The notes: generated by a model not told the origin, from the sequence alone. 64,000 bases of DNA from Candidatus Bathyarchaeia archaeon (GCA_038882715.1 JAVZNR010000006.1:1-64000), one strand, 5' to 3'. Shown: positions 35,137 to 43,281, counted from the stretch's first letter. A program made the numbers and translations.

Positions 35137-35370
35137 TCATCTTTCGCTTTGTTCTTCCTCTAACGCTAGAATCTCCCTCCACAGTTCTAGGGTTTCATTG
35201 GCTTCCTTCTCGTCTAGAACCTGTATGGCGTAGCCGGCGTGCACGAGGATGTAGTCGCCAACCTTAGCGTCTACGAGAGATATATTAACTTCTCTAACTA
35301 CTCCGCCAAAATCGGCTTTGGCCAAGTCTCCGTTAACCTCAATAACCCTAGCTGGGATCGCTAAGCACAT
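35137..35370 (-). CDS. hypC: [NiFe]-hydrogenase maturation chaperone HypC
   Basis: A 77-residue HypC with the essential N-terminal MCLAIPARV, whose Cys2 binds the iron unit, and the OB-fold DYILVHAGYAIQVLDE. It is first in hypC-hypD. The DUF5131 gene diverges from it with ~160 bases between. Confidence 0.93.
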   Translation of the reverse strand: MCLAIPARVIEVNGDLAKADFGGVVREVNISLVDAKVGDYILVHAGYAIQVLDEKEANETLELWREILALEEEQSER

Positions 35371-35529
35371 GCTCTCAGTCTCTCAAAAATGGAAGAAGAC
35401 AAATAAATACTTTCCCCAGCCTCTTCGCATGAAGCCCGAGAATGCTGGAAAAACAGGCGTCAAGTATAGGGATGGATCGATAAGTTAAAGAGGGGCTATA
35501 TTCAATTTGTTCTCTGGAGAACGCGAGAC

Positions 35530-36213
35530 TTGACTGCCGGTAAGAGATTCGGCGAAATAAACTCCTCATGGAACCCTATAACCGGCTGCCTACACATGTG
35601 CTCCTACTGTTGGGCTAGAATGTTCGCTAAGAGGCTTGCCTCCATGGGCGTTGAACCCTATAGGACGCACGGCTTTAATCCAACCTTAGCCGAGTGGAGG
35701 CTTAGAGATAGGATTCCAAGTGGAAAATTTATTTTTGTTTCAGATATGAGCGATATGTGGGGTGACTGGGTTCCGGAGGAATGGATTGAGAAGGTTCTGA
35801 GGGTTGTTAGATCGAGGCCTAAGTCAAAATTCTTCTTTCTAACAAAGAACCCTAAGAGATACTTGGAGTTTGAGGACAGGTTCAGCGAGAACGTTGTTTT
35901 GGGCGTAACGCTGGAGACCAATAGGGATTATGGGTTAAGCAGGGCGCCGAAGCCTAAGGAAAGGTATGAGGCTATGGTTAAGCTCAACTGGAGGTGGAAG
36001 GCTGTCGTCGTTGAGCCGATCCTAGACTTCGACGAGGAGTTCATAGACTGGATATACGATATTTCGCCGGAGATAGTTTACGTCGGCTACGATAATTATG
36101 GAAACAGGCTCCCGGAGCCGAAGCTGGAGAAGACGATGATACTTCTAGAAGCCTTAAGGGGCATCACGGATCTGAGGCCGAAAACTATAAGGAAAGCTTG
36201 GAGCGAAGCATGA
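35530..36213 (+). CDS. DUF5131-like radical-SAM-type protein
   Basis: A 227-residue protein with C20-x3-C24-x2-C27 (PITGCLHMCSYCWARMFAKR), the opening of the phage Gp37/Gp68-like (DUF5131) proteins, which look like small radical SAM enzymes. Conserved-looking FVSDMSDMWGDWVP and FFLTKNPKRYLEF segments follow. The TTG start is preceded by GGAGAACGCGA. The gene lies between hypC and hypE on the opposite strand and is convergent with hypE (9-base gap). A link to hydrogenase maturation is only positional. The substrate is unknown. Confidence 0.75.
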   Translation: MTAGKRFGEINSSWNPITGCLHMCSYCWARMFAKRLASMGVEPYRTHGFNPTLAEWRLRDRIPSGKFIFVSDMSDMWGDWVPEEWIEKVLRVVRSRPKSKFFFLTKNPKRYLEFEDRFSENVVLGVTLETNRDYGLSRAPKPKERYEAMVKLNWRWKAVVVEPILDFDEEFIDWIYDISPEIVYVGYDNYGNRLPEPKLEKTMILLEALRGITDLRPKTIRKAWSEA

Positions 36214-36221
36214 TATCCTAG

Positions 36222-37295
36222 CTAGCATATTCTTGGGACGGGGTCTCCAAGAGGCCTCGGAATAATCCTTTTACCGCCTATAACCGTCTCCATCGCCACC
36301 CCTATGAAGCTGTCTGTGACTTCACCTATTATGGCGGCGTCCCTGCCCTCCTCAGTCCCCTTAAGAAGCTCAAGAGCTTCCTCAGCCTTCTCCCTAACTA
36401 CGCCAATAACCACTTTACCTTCATTACCTATCTCAAGGGGGTCTAGTCCAAGCATCTCACACGCAGCCTTAACCGGCTCCCTTATAGGAATCCTATCCTC
36501 ATATATGAGCACGCCAAGCCTAGATTTCTCGCTAAACTCGTTCAACGCGTCGGCTAGCCCACCGCGGGTCGGATCTTTCATGGCGACAACCCCGCCGACC
36601 TCGCTGAGCAGGCGTCTAATCATCTTGTTCAGCGGCTTAACATCTGACTTTACTTCGCCGCTGAAGTTTAGGCCCTCCTGAGCCGAGAGGACTGCTACTC
36701 CATGGTCGCCGATCGTCCCTGAAACTATTATTTTATCTCCAGCCTTCAGGTTTGAGTCCAGCAGCCACCGGCCCCTAAAGTCCGCTCGATACCTTTTAAC
36801 CACGCTGATGTTCTTTCTTAAGACCTCTGTTTCAAACCCTATGCCAGAAGTGTTTATTACGCATCCGCCCAGAGAACCCTTCTCAACAACCTTAGTATCC
36901 CCCGTAACGATTGCGACGCCAGCTTCAATGCAGGTTTCACGAATACTATTCAATATGCGCTCCAAGTCTCTGAGCGCCAAACCTTCTTCGAGAATCAGGC
37001 CGCAGGCTAAGGCTACCGGCTCAGCCCCCATAACAGCGATATCATTAACGGTCCCTGAAACCGCTAAACGGCCTATGTCTCCTCCCGGAAAGAAGATTGG
37101 TTTAACGACATGAGAGTCGCTCTTCAAAACTACGCCGTTAACTACGGCGGCGTCATCTAGATCCCTGAGCGAAACCTCTAGGCCGCTTCTCTCTAAATCG
37201 CCGAAAAACCTAATTATATATTTTCTGATGAAGTCATGCATGACTGAGCCGCCGGCACCATAAAGCATGGTTACATACTCACTTCCAACGCTCAT
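36222..37295 (-). CDS. hypE: [NiFe]-hydrogenase maturation protein HypE
   Basis: About 357 residues of the AIR-synthase/ThiL fold: AVSGTVNDIAVMGAEP, VTGDTKVVEKG, SGTIGDHGVAVL and DPTRGGLADALNE are the PurM-like motifs. The protein ends PVPRIC; the last Cys is thiocarboxamidated and dehydrated to cyanide for the hydrogenase iron. It is divergent from hypA, with under 60 bases between start codons. ATG 37295 is preferred; TTG 37307 is an alternative. Confidence 0.93.
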   Translation of the reverse strand: MSVGSEYVTMLYGAGGSVMHDFIRKYIIRFFGDLERSGLEVSLRDLDDAAVVNGVVLKSDSHVVKPIFFPGGDIGRLAVSGTVNDIAVMGAEPVALACGLILEEGLALRDLERILNSIRETCIEAGVAIVTGDTKVVEKGSLGGCVINTSGIGFETEVLRKNISVVKRYRADFRGRWLLDSNLKAGDKIIVSGTIGDHGVAVLSAQEGLNFSGEVKSDVKPLNKMIRRLLSEVGGVVAMKDPTRGGLADALNEFSEKSRLGVLIYEDRIPIREPVKAACEMLGLDPLEIGNEGKVVIGVVREKAEEALELLKGTEEGRDAAIIGEVTDSFIGVAMETVIGGKRIIPRPLGDPVPRIC

Positions 37296-37354
37296 CTTCC
37301 ACACCAAGCCGCACTTAGATATTCTTAAATCTATGCTTCATCTAAACTTTTCCT

Positions 37355-37753
37355 ATGCATGAATGGGCTCTGGCAGAAGCCATAATCTCAACAGTCACTC
37401 AATTTGCTGAGAAAGAAGGCTTAAAAGAGGTTAGCGAAGTCCATTTAAAAGTCGGAGAACTCCAGCAGGTTGACAGAGAAATCCTGGAGTTCGCTCTAAA
37501 GGAGATAAAGTCCGGAAAACTCGCCAACACGAAGTTCATTATACGGGTTTCTAGGGCAACATTTAAGTGCAGGGTATGCGGCCACAAATGGTTTTTCAGG
37601 GATATTAAAGCCTCCGACGAGATCATGGAGTCGATACATTTTATTCCTGAGGTAGCCTACGCTTATGTGAGGTGCCCTAAATGCGGCAGCCCGGACTTCA
37701 GCTTATCAGGCGGGAGAGGGGTTTGGGTTGCAGGCATACGGGGTGTAAAATAG
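37355..37753 (+). CDS. hypA: Hydrogenase nickel-insertion protein HypA
   Basis: A 132-residue HypA. MHEWALAEAI supplies His2 for nickel; the C4 zinc site is CRVCGHKW and CPKCGSPD, with an insertion between the pairs (FRDIKASDEIMESIHFIPEVAYAYV region) as in Thermococcus-type HypA. It ends three bases before the Mrp/MinD-type ATPase, matching the archaeal pair HypA with mmHypB. Confidence 0.92.
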   Translation: MHEWALAEAIISTVTQFAEKEGLKEVSEVHLKVGELQQVDREILEFALKEIKSGKLANTKFIIRVSRATFKCRVCGHKWFFRDIKASDEIMESIHFIPEVAYAYVRCPKCGSPDFSLSGGRGVWVAGIRGVK

Positions 37754-37756
37754 CTT

Positions 37757-38488
37757 ATGCTTGACCCTAGGAAAAATATTATAGATGAGCGGATGAGCGG
37801 CATAAAAAAGATAATTGTTGTTTCAAGCGGTAAAGGTGGTGTTGGGAAAAGCGTAATAGCTTCGACCATGGCACTGCTGCTCGCTGGCAGAGGCTTTAAA
37901 ACCGGTCTATTAGACTTAGATTTCACGAGTCCGACAACCCATGTTATTTTAAATGCTAAGAACTTTAAGCCCATCGAGGATAGGGGCATTGTTCCGCCCG
38001 AAGTTTATGGCGTAAAATACATGTCGCTAATATTTTATCTTGGGGATCAGGCTTCGCCTCTAAGGGGAAATGAGCTCTCTAACGCCCTGCTGGAGCTGCT
38101 TGCTATCACACGTTGGGGCAGCCTTGACATTTTATTGATCGATATGCCTCCGGGGATAAGCGACTTGATGCTAGATGTGCTAAAGTATGTTAGGGGGGCA
38201 GGCTTCATTGTGGTTACAACGCCTTCAAGAATGGCTTTTGAGACCGTTAGGAAGCTTCTGATTTTATTGAAGAGCCTTAAAGCCCCGATAATTGGCGTAA
38301 TAGAGAACATGAAGATGAATGAATCAGCGTACATTAAACGTGAGGTTGAGACTTTAGGCGAAAGATTTCTCGGAGAGATACGCTTCGACGAAAACCTTGA
38401 GGAAGCCCTTGGAAGCATAGAGAAACTCCTTAAAACCAGTTTCGCCAAAGAGGTGGAAAACATTCTTCTGAGAATCAAGAACCCTTAA
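37757..38488 (+). CDS. hypB: Mrp/MinD-family ATPase, probable archaeal mmHypB
   Basis: A 243-residue P-loop ATPase with deviant Walker A SSGKGGVGKSVIA, Walker B DILLIDMPPG and the switch LLDLDFTSPTTH. It is not a classical GTPase HypB (no His-rich stretch, no NKxD). Thermococcus kodakarensis uses a Mrp/MinD-family ATPase as HypB for nickel insertion with HypA, and the gene here follows hypA by three bases, so that role is likely. The alternative is a general NBP35-type iron-sulfur carrier, but the Cys-x-x-Cys of that group is not seen. Confidence 0.8.
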   Translation: MLDPRKNIIDERMSGIKKIIVVSSGKGGVGKSVIASTMALLLAGRGFKTGLLDLDFTSPTTHVILNAKNFKPIEDRGIVPPEVYGVKYMSLIFYLGDQASPLRGNELSNALLELLAITRWGSLDILLIDMPPGISDLMLDVLKYVRGAGFIVVTTPSRMAFETVRKLLILLKSLKAPIIGVIENMKMNESAYIKREVETLGERFLGEIRFDENLEEALGSIEKLLKTSFAKEVENILLRIKNP

Positions 38489-38568
38489 AAACACTAAAAA
38501 GAAAGAGAGGGAAAGAAAGGGAAGCGCGTTTTAAGGGGGTTGAGGCCGCGCGTTTTATCGCTGCAGCG

Positions 38569-40065
38569 CTATGATACCTGTTTCCAAATAGGCTTAGCGT
38601 ACTTCTGCCCTTCTGGGCCTAGGATAATCGGCTCTATGCCAGCTATTTCGCAGAGATATTTAAGCGCTCTAACATGGTTTCCGGCGACGCCGAGAATATG
38701 GTTGCATGGAAAAACCTCAATAAACTCATCGAAGCTACAGTGCAGTTTAGCGTGAACATGAGGCCACGTTGGGTTTGTCTGCTCATTTATCCTCCTCCGC
38801 TCTTCCGGAGGCAACTCAACGGCCTCGCCTTGCACAATAACCATATAGAGCCTATCCTCCCACAACCCAAGCCTAGCGAACGTTATCGGCCCAGGCGCGG
38901 CGTCGAACTCAACGGATGCGCCGCCAGCCTTAAAGTAGAATTCTAGGGCTGGGTGGAGGGTTACTTTCTTGAGGTTTTCTTTTGGATCCATGCTTCTCGA
39001 AGCATACCAGCTTGCGTGGTTGCCTGAGTTGCAGAAGTCCCATAGGTCTTTGTCCGGATGGTATAGGCGGACGTCCATGAATAGGACTGGAAGCCCGCCG
39101 CTAACGTATTTGAGCAGTTGCATTGTTACTGCTGCCAGGGAGTCGGCTTCTGTTGCGCAGACGGTTGGCTCTTTAGGTCCATTCCAGTCGTATGGGTCGT
39201 TCATAAGCATTTCGGCGACATCTGTTATACAAACATGCTCCGACAGCTCCCTCTGCCCCTTTATGCCGCAGAAGTCAAAGCCCATCTCCTCATTAATCGC
39301 TCTCATGGCTAAATATAGGCGTATCTGCTTCTTCAGGGTCTCAGGTATGAGCATCTTTCCATCATACTTTATTCTCTCACCGAGCATCTCAGTAAACCAT
39401 TTCATAGCCTTCTCGACTTCCTTCTCGTCAACCTCCTTCATCCTCTCAACCAGAAGAAGCTGATCTATCTGGTAGGCGGTTACGCCGAAAGTCTTTATTA
39501 TTGGGATTAGGTGGAAGTATCCTGTCTCCATACCCATCGAGTGCCCGCCATACATACCGTAAACCTCGTTCTGGATCGCCGTATATGCTTGAGCAGCCCT
39601 AACCCAATCTATAACCTTAGCCTGAACCTCCGGATCATTCATATCGCCGACTATTCTATGGGTTCTTAACCCAGCCTGCCGCAGCGCCCCGTCTGTAGCG
39701 AGTAAGCCAACGTTCCCGGGATATTTCCCGCTGTTGTTTGATAGGCAGAGGATCGGTTTACCTCTGCCAACGCTGTTAATGAATGGCCACACGAGATATG
39801 GGAAGTTCCAGACGTAGAAGCATAATATTATCTGCTTGCAGTTCGCTCGGGCAAGCTCCTCTCCAACCTTCTGAGCAACCCTAATGGATGTTATAGTGTC
39901 TGAGCCGACGACGACTTCCGGCGACGACCCATCAATGTTTTTAGCGCCCCTCCTAATGATTTCAGCCCATTTATGGACAACCTCCATGCATTCATCCCTG
40001 TTTGCCCTCCAGACATGCTCCCTCTCATCGTTGATTAGGGCTATACCTATAGGGGTACTCTTCAC
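38569..40065 (-). CDS. L-fucose/L-arabinose isomerase-family protein
   Basis: A 498-residue protein of the FucI/AraA-like superfamily. The N-terminal domain includes VVVGSDTITSIRVAQKVGEEL and CFYVWNFPYLVWP; the central part holds YGGHSMGMETGY and the active-site-like Glu and Asp residues (DFCGIKGQREL, VCATEADSLAAVTM), and the C-terminal beta domain ends in HVRALKYLCEIAGIEP. Some relatives isomerise ketose/aldose sugars with Mn2+; many homologues in archaea are uncharacterised. It is monocistronic and convergent with the mmHypB gene. Confidence 0.8.
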   Translation of the reverse strand: MKSTPIGIALINDEREHVWRANRDECMEVVHKWAEIIRRGAKNIDGSSPEVVVGSDTITSIRVAQKVGEELARANCKQIILCFYVWNFPYLVWPFINSVGRGKPILCLSNNSGKYPGNVGLLATDGALRQAGLRTHRIVGDMNDPEVQAKVIDWVRAAQAYTAIQNEVYGMYGGHSMGMETGYFHLIPIIKTFGVTAYQIDQLLLVERMKEVDEKEVEKAMKWFTEMLGERIKYDGKMLIPETLKKQIRLYLAMRAINEEMGFDFCGIKGQRELSEHVCITDVAEMLMNDPYDWNGPKEPTVCATEADSLAAVTMQLLKYVSGGLPVLFMDVRLYHPDKDLWDFCNSGNHASWYASRSMDPKENLKKVTLHPALEFYFKAGGASVEFDAAPGPITFARLGLWEDRLYMVIVQGEAVELPPEERRRINEQTNPTWPHVHAKLHCSFDEFIEVFPCNHILGVAGNHVRALKYLCEIAGIEPIILGPEGQKYAKPIWKQVS

Positions 40066-40173
40066 AAGTATTCCTCCATCAACAAAAATATTGTCTGAGC
40101 AAGATTAAAAAATTAATTAAACCCTCACTATATCTGAATAGTTAAGCACGAAGAATGCTGGGAAAGGAGGATC

Positions 40174-40818
40174 TTGAAGGCTAAGAGGATCTTTCAGGTC
40201 AATAACGTTTGCGCCCTCTGTGAGGAAACCTATCCAAGAAGCCTGCTTTACGTTTGCCATCGCTGTGGAATGACCTACTGCGGGAACTGTGTTCTCTTTG
40301 AGGGCGGCAAGACAATATGTTTAAGGTGCGCGGTTAAAGACGTGTCGCCTAAAGTCTCCAGAAACAAATACATGGAGCTCAGCGTGTTCCTCGCTAAAAA
40401 AGCCAAGTTTCTAAGTGAGTTAACGCTATCCTTCTCAGAGATAGAGGAGATTATAGGCGACAGGCTTCCGGATTCAGCCTACGAGCAGAAGGGTTGGTGG
40501 AACAATATTAGGGGACGCCTACCCTCAGAAGCTTGGCTGACAGTCGGCTGGATGGTTAAAGAAGTAAATTTGGAGGAAAGAATAGTTGTGTTTATTAGGG
40601 AAAAGCCGCCAACGCCAGCTAAAGACTATAATAGGGCGAATAGGCGCACAATGGAGAGAAACAAGCCATTTAAAACCCTAGCTCTGAAGGCTAGGGCGCG
40701 TCTCAGAAAACCGGGCAAAATATCTAAAACCAAGATAGCTATGCTGCAGGCGCGCCTAAAAAACATTGAGCGCGCCAAACAAGCCAAGAACAGAAAAAGG
40801 AAAATACATGGTGTTTAA
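40174..40818 (+). CDS. Zinc-finger protein with DUF7662-like domain and basic tail
   Basis: A 214-residue protein in three parts. Residues 10-60 carry a B-box/RING-like zinc element (CALCEE, CHRCGMTYCGNCVLF, CLRC). Residues ~75-145 resemble the DUF7662 module (LSFSEIEEIIGDRLPDSAY, WWNN, AWLTVGWMVKEVNL). Residues ~150-214 are strongly basic and helical. The combination suggests nucleic-acid binding. AAAGGAGG lies just before the TTG start. I do not know this architecture. Confidence 0.6.
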   Translation: MKAKRIFQVNNVCALCEETYPRSLLYVCHRCGMTYCGNCVLFEGGKTICLRCAVKDVSPKVSRNKYMELSVFLAKKAKFLSELTLSFSEIEEIIGDRLPDSAYEQKGWWNNIRGRLPSEAWLTVGWMVKEVNLEERIVVFIREKPPTPAKDYNRANRRTMERNKPFKTLALKARARLRKPGKISKTKIAMLQARLKNIERAKQAKNRKRKIHGV

Positions 40819-40826
40819 TTCTTCAA

Positions 40827-40843
40827 CCCCACAGAGCGTGGGG
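40827..40843. terminator. Hairpin after the zinc-finger gene
   Basis: CCCCAC-AGAGC-GTGGGG forms a perfect 6-bp stem with a 5-base loop, nine bases after the stop. An A-rich stretch follows, with T-runs only further on, so it may stabilise the transcript end rather than terminate. Confidence 0.35.
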
Positions 40844-40912
40844 AAAGATTAATTTTCGACATTCAATTATTGGTAGTTAAATTGATCGTCAAAAATGTTG
40901 AGGGCGGTTTTC

Positions 40913-41230
40913 ATGGTTAAGGTCAAGGTTAAGTATTTTGGTAGGCTACGTGAGCTGCTGGGCGTCAAAGAGGAAGAATATGAGGTTGAGGGCGCCACCC
41001 TTGCAGACCTCCTCCTGAAACATATACCTAGCAGACACAGCGACGCCGCCGATGAGTGGAGGCAATCGATCTTCGTAACCATTAGGGGCGAGGTGGCTGT
41101 GAACAGGGAGGGGATCCCCGCGCTTAAAAACTACTTTATATTGGTCGGCGGCAGGAGCCCTGAAATAACCTACAGGCTTAAAGATGGCGACGAGGTGGCT
41201 ATTCTCCCACCCGTTGGAGGCGGAAGATAA
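40913..41230 (+). CDS. moaD: MoaD-family sulfur carrier
   Basis: About 105 residues of the beta-grasp fold (VKVKYFGRLRELLGVKEEEY, then VAVNREGI and LKDGDEVAILPPVGGGR). The usual C-terminal Gly-Gly, which is adenylated and thiocarboxylated, is followed here by one Arg before the stop. The stop overlaps the moaE start (TAATG), so translation is coupled. The ATG at 40895 would add six residues. With MoaE it makes the dithiolene of molybdopterin, needed for the tungsten AOR. Confidence 0.88.
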   Translation: MVKVKVKYFGRLRELLGVKEEEYEVEGATLADLLLKHIPSRHSDAADEWRQSIFVTIRGEVAVNREGIPALKNYFILVGGRSPEITYRLKDGDEVAILPPVGGGR

Positions 41231-41649
41231 TGAAAGTCAAGATATCGGAGAAACTCGATGAACTAAACAGTCTTTTAAGCGAGGTTAAGGGGGCATCTAA
41301 TGAGATAGGTGCTGTTACAGTCTTTATTGGGGTCGTTAGAGGCGTGGGCAAGGATGAAGGAAAGGTCTTAAGGCTCGAATATGAAGCCTACGAGGAAGCC
41401 GCTAAAAAGGCTCTGGAGAATATAATTGAGGACTTGAAGAGGAAGTATGGGATAATCGACGCCATAGTTGAGCATAAGGTTGGGTCAGTTGGTGTCGGCG
41501 AGGACACCGTGTACGCTTTAGTAGCCTCAAAACATAGGGAGGAAGCCTTCAAATCCATAGTTGAATTAATTGAGAGATTAAAGCATGAAGTCCCAATATG
41601 GAAGAAGGAAGTGACCGAGAAAGGCTCACAATGGATAGAAAACCCATAA
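41230..41649 (+). CDS. moaE: Molybdopterin synthase catalytic subunit MoaE
   Basis: A 139-residue MoaE. GAVTVFIGVVRG, LEYEAYEEAAKKAL and HKVGSVGVGEDTVYALVASKHREEAF are family motifs, and the catalytic Lys lies in VPIWKKEV. The N-terminal ~20 residues are a little longer than in bacterial MoaE. It works as a heterotetramer with MoaD, to which it is translationally coupled. Confidence 0.92.
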   Translation: MKVKISEKLDELNSLLSEVKGASNEIGAVTVFIGVVRGVGKDEGKVLRLEYEAYEEAAKKALENIIEDLKRKYGIIDAIVEHKVGSVGVGEDTVYALVASKHREEAFKSIVELIERLKHEVPIWKKEVTEKGSQWIENP

Positions 41650-41681
41650 AACCATTAAGTGACAAATAGGTTGGAAAGACA

Positions 41682-41697
41682 AGCCTAAAAAAAGGCT
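41682..41697. terminator. Small hairpin downstream of moaE
   Basis: AGCCT-AAAAAA-AGGCT forms a 5-bp stem in the gap between convergent moaE and the secreted-protein gene. It may act at transcript ends, but the stem is weak. Confidence 0.25.
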
Positions 41698-41766
41698 CAT
41701 ATACTCAATAAATAAAATAAAAGAGAGGAGATTTCGGCTTAACCTCATGCCTTCTAGTCTTATATC

Positions 41767-42327
41767 TTATTTAACGGTTATCGTGAATTCGCCGATAGTG
41801 ACGCCGCCTGCGGTTAGGGTGAATTTGTATTCGCCAGCCATGTCAACTAGGCACACAACGTTACCGGTCCATCCGGCTATGTCGCCGAGCTTGCTGACAG
41901 CCTCATCATACTCCATCGAATAAATATAAACCGTATATTCATCTCCGCTATCCGGCGTTCCATCCGGATCCATTGAGACTTCATTTGGGGCTACGATAAG
42001 ATCATCCCCTGGATCAATCGTTTCTCCTAGAAATTCAAACCAGTCATTCCACATGATGCAGGTCCCTGGCCCGGAAACTGAAATGTATAGTTCGGCTAGA
42101 TCGTAGTCTCCTCCAGAGCCATCTTCCGAATTTGTTTCAACCAAGCTGTCAGCCACGTATATGCCTATGTTAAAGTTTTTGCCCACAAAGGCCTTCTGCG
42201 GAAGCCTAACAACCAACCCACCATCCATAGCTATGAATTTTCCGAGCGGGGCTGCGAGCGTAGGCGTTACTGTTAGAGCTGCCAGTATGACCGCCATTAT
42301 TATGGGTGCAATAAACTTTGTTTTCAT
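41767..42327 (-). CDS. Small secreted hypothetical protein
   Basis: A 186-residue protein with a clear signal peptide: MKTKFIAPIIMAVILAAL, with cleavage likely after TLAA near residue 26. The mature part is acidic (many Asp and Glu) and beta-rich, with an Ig-like opening (RLPQKAFVGKNFNIGIYVAD) and a closing strand (GEYKFTLTAGGVTIGEFTITV). It may bind calcium or act on the surface. No anchor is present. I do not recognise the family. Confidence 0.7.
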   Translation of the reverse strand: MKTKFIAPIIMAVILAALTVTPTLAAPLGKFIAMDGGLVVRLPQKAFVGKNFNIGIYVADSLVETNSEDGSGGDYDLAELYISVSGPGTCIMWNDWFEFLGETIDPGDDLIVAPNEVSMDPDGTPDSGDEYTVYIYSMEYDEAVSKLGDIAGWTGNVVCLVDMAGEYKFTLTAGGVTIGEFTITVK

Positions 42328-42408
42328 CCAATAATTCTATCCAAGTAGGAGGAAGTATAGCCCCCGGTTAAACTGTCCAAAAGGCAGAAAAGGGAGCTCA
42401 TATCTTTC

Positions 42409-42702
42409 ATGAAGAGGCTGAGGGAGGAGCTTGGGGCCAGCGAGGTTTATCTTTTCGGCTCAAGGGTCTACGGCGTCCCATTAAAGGATAGCGACCTCGA
42501 CATGATAGTTATCTCAGAGAAATTTAGGGAGCGGGGCTTCATTGAAAACATGGAGTTGCTTAGCAGGCTCTGGAATGGCTCCTTCACTATAGAGATGTTC
42601 CCATACACACCGGAGTAAATAAGGAGATATAATGGCAGAAAGATTATCGTGACAGAAGCGCTCGAGAAGGGTATAAAAATAGACCTAGACAAAATTGCTT
42701 AG
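42409..42702 (+). pseudogene. MNT-type nucleotidyltransferase with in-frame stop
   Basis: The first 69 codons encode a minimal nucleotidyltransferase: VYLFGSRVYGVPLKDSDLDMIVIS has the GSxxxG and DxD motifs. A TAA at 42616-42618 follows PYTPE, but the same frame continues with IRRYNGRKIIVTEALEKG and on to a TAG at 42700-42702, giving the usual ~97 residues and the expected C-terminal helix. So a single base change appears to have truncated it. No HEPN partner gene is adjacent. It lies just outside the left end of the rnpB element. Confidence 0.6.
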
Positions 42703-42772
42703 GGAATTTCTTTTAAGAAAGCCCAAAAACATGCTTTCATATTATTTTTGTTAGAGAAGAGAAACAGCGTTA

Positions 42773-42792
42773 GGGGCTGGTGTGCTGGCCGT
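42773..42792. repeat. Left attachment site (attL) of the rnpB element
   Basis: GGGGCTGGTGTGCTGGCCGT is identical to the rnpB 3'-end copy at 60881. On the element side it is followed by an imperfect palindrome centred on TCTAGA (42793-42818), which could be an integrase arm site. Confidence 0.8.
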
Positions 42793-42857
42793 TCCCAACC
42801 TCTAGAGGCGGGTTACTTTAACCAGTAGTTTTTAATTGAGTCTTTCTCTAATGGCGG

Positions 42858-43121
42858 TTACTGGTAAATTCTTTTTCTGGTGTCTATTTTGGCGATAACT
42901 ATGATTTTCTCTTGCTCATAAACTTTGAATAGCGCTCTATATTTTCCAACTCGTAGTCTGAATGTGTTTGCTTCGCCAGCGATCTTAACAATATCGAGTT
43001 GAATGTCTGGGAAGTCTTCCAATTGCTTAAGTTTATCGATTATGCGCCTCCTGTCTTCGGGGTTAAGTTCGCTCAAATATTCATGTGCTCTTCTGTGGAG
43101 AAGGATCCTAAATTTCGTCAA
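42858..43121 (-). CDS. relE: RelE/ParE-family toxin
   Basis: An 87-residue RelE-fold protein: LLHRRAHEYLSELNPEDRRRIIDKL is the helical pair, TFRLRVGKYRALFKV the core strand with conserved Arg, and IIVIAKIDTRKRIY the closing strand, ending in a Tyr as many RelE toxins do. RelE cuts mRNA in the ribosomal A site. The TTG start lies within the end of the antitoxin gene (14-base overlap). It sits just inside attL, which fits an element-maintenance role. Confidence 0.82.
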   Translation of the reverse strand: MTKFRILLHRRAHEYLSELNPEDRRRIIDKLKQLEDFPDIQLDIVKIAGEANTFRLRVGKYRALFKVYEQEKIIVIAKIDTRKRIYQ

Positions 43122-43281
43122 GGGGCTTCAGCTCACTGAAGCGCTTATCCTTAACTATTTTGTCAATCTCTTTTAGTAGCAGGTATTCTTCGGTTGTTAG
43201 GAATATGTCTTCGAGAAAGCCCTTAAGCTCATCAATCTTCTTACCGATCTCCTCAATCTTCTCAAGAACAGCCTCGCCCAA
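43108..43281 (-). CDS. Short antitoxin partner of RelE
   Basis: A 57-residue protein starting at TTG 43281 (MGEAVLEKIEEIGKKIDELK), highly helical and charged, ending FSELKPLDEI. It overlaps relE by 14 bases and precedes it, the standard antitoxin-toxin order in archaea. The helical N-terminus would wrap the toxin. It has no evident DNA-binding domain. The 262 bp upstream (43282-43543) hold no gene I can support. Confidence 0.6.
   Translation of the reverse strand: MGEAVLEKIEEIGKKIDELKGFLEDIFLTTEEYLLLKEIDKIVKDKRFSELKPLDEI

Noticed and set aside
34042-38488. Complete hydrogenase operon
   Set aside because: Only maturation genes (hypA, C, D, E and a MinD-type hypB) are present; no large or small hydrogenase subunit motifs were found.
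42616-42618. Stop codon as recoded amino acid in the nucleotidyltransferase
   Set aside because: It is TAA, which is not a known recoded codon in archaea; a simple nonsense change is the better explanation.
42793-42826. Second fragment of rnpB at the left end (TCTAGA followed by GGCGGGTTAC)
   Set aside because: It resembles rnpB only in short pieces with a 6-base gap and inverted orientation; an imperfect palindrome near attL is the simpler description.
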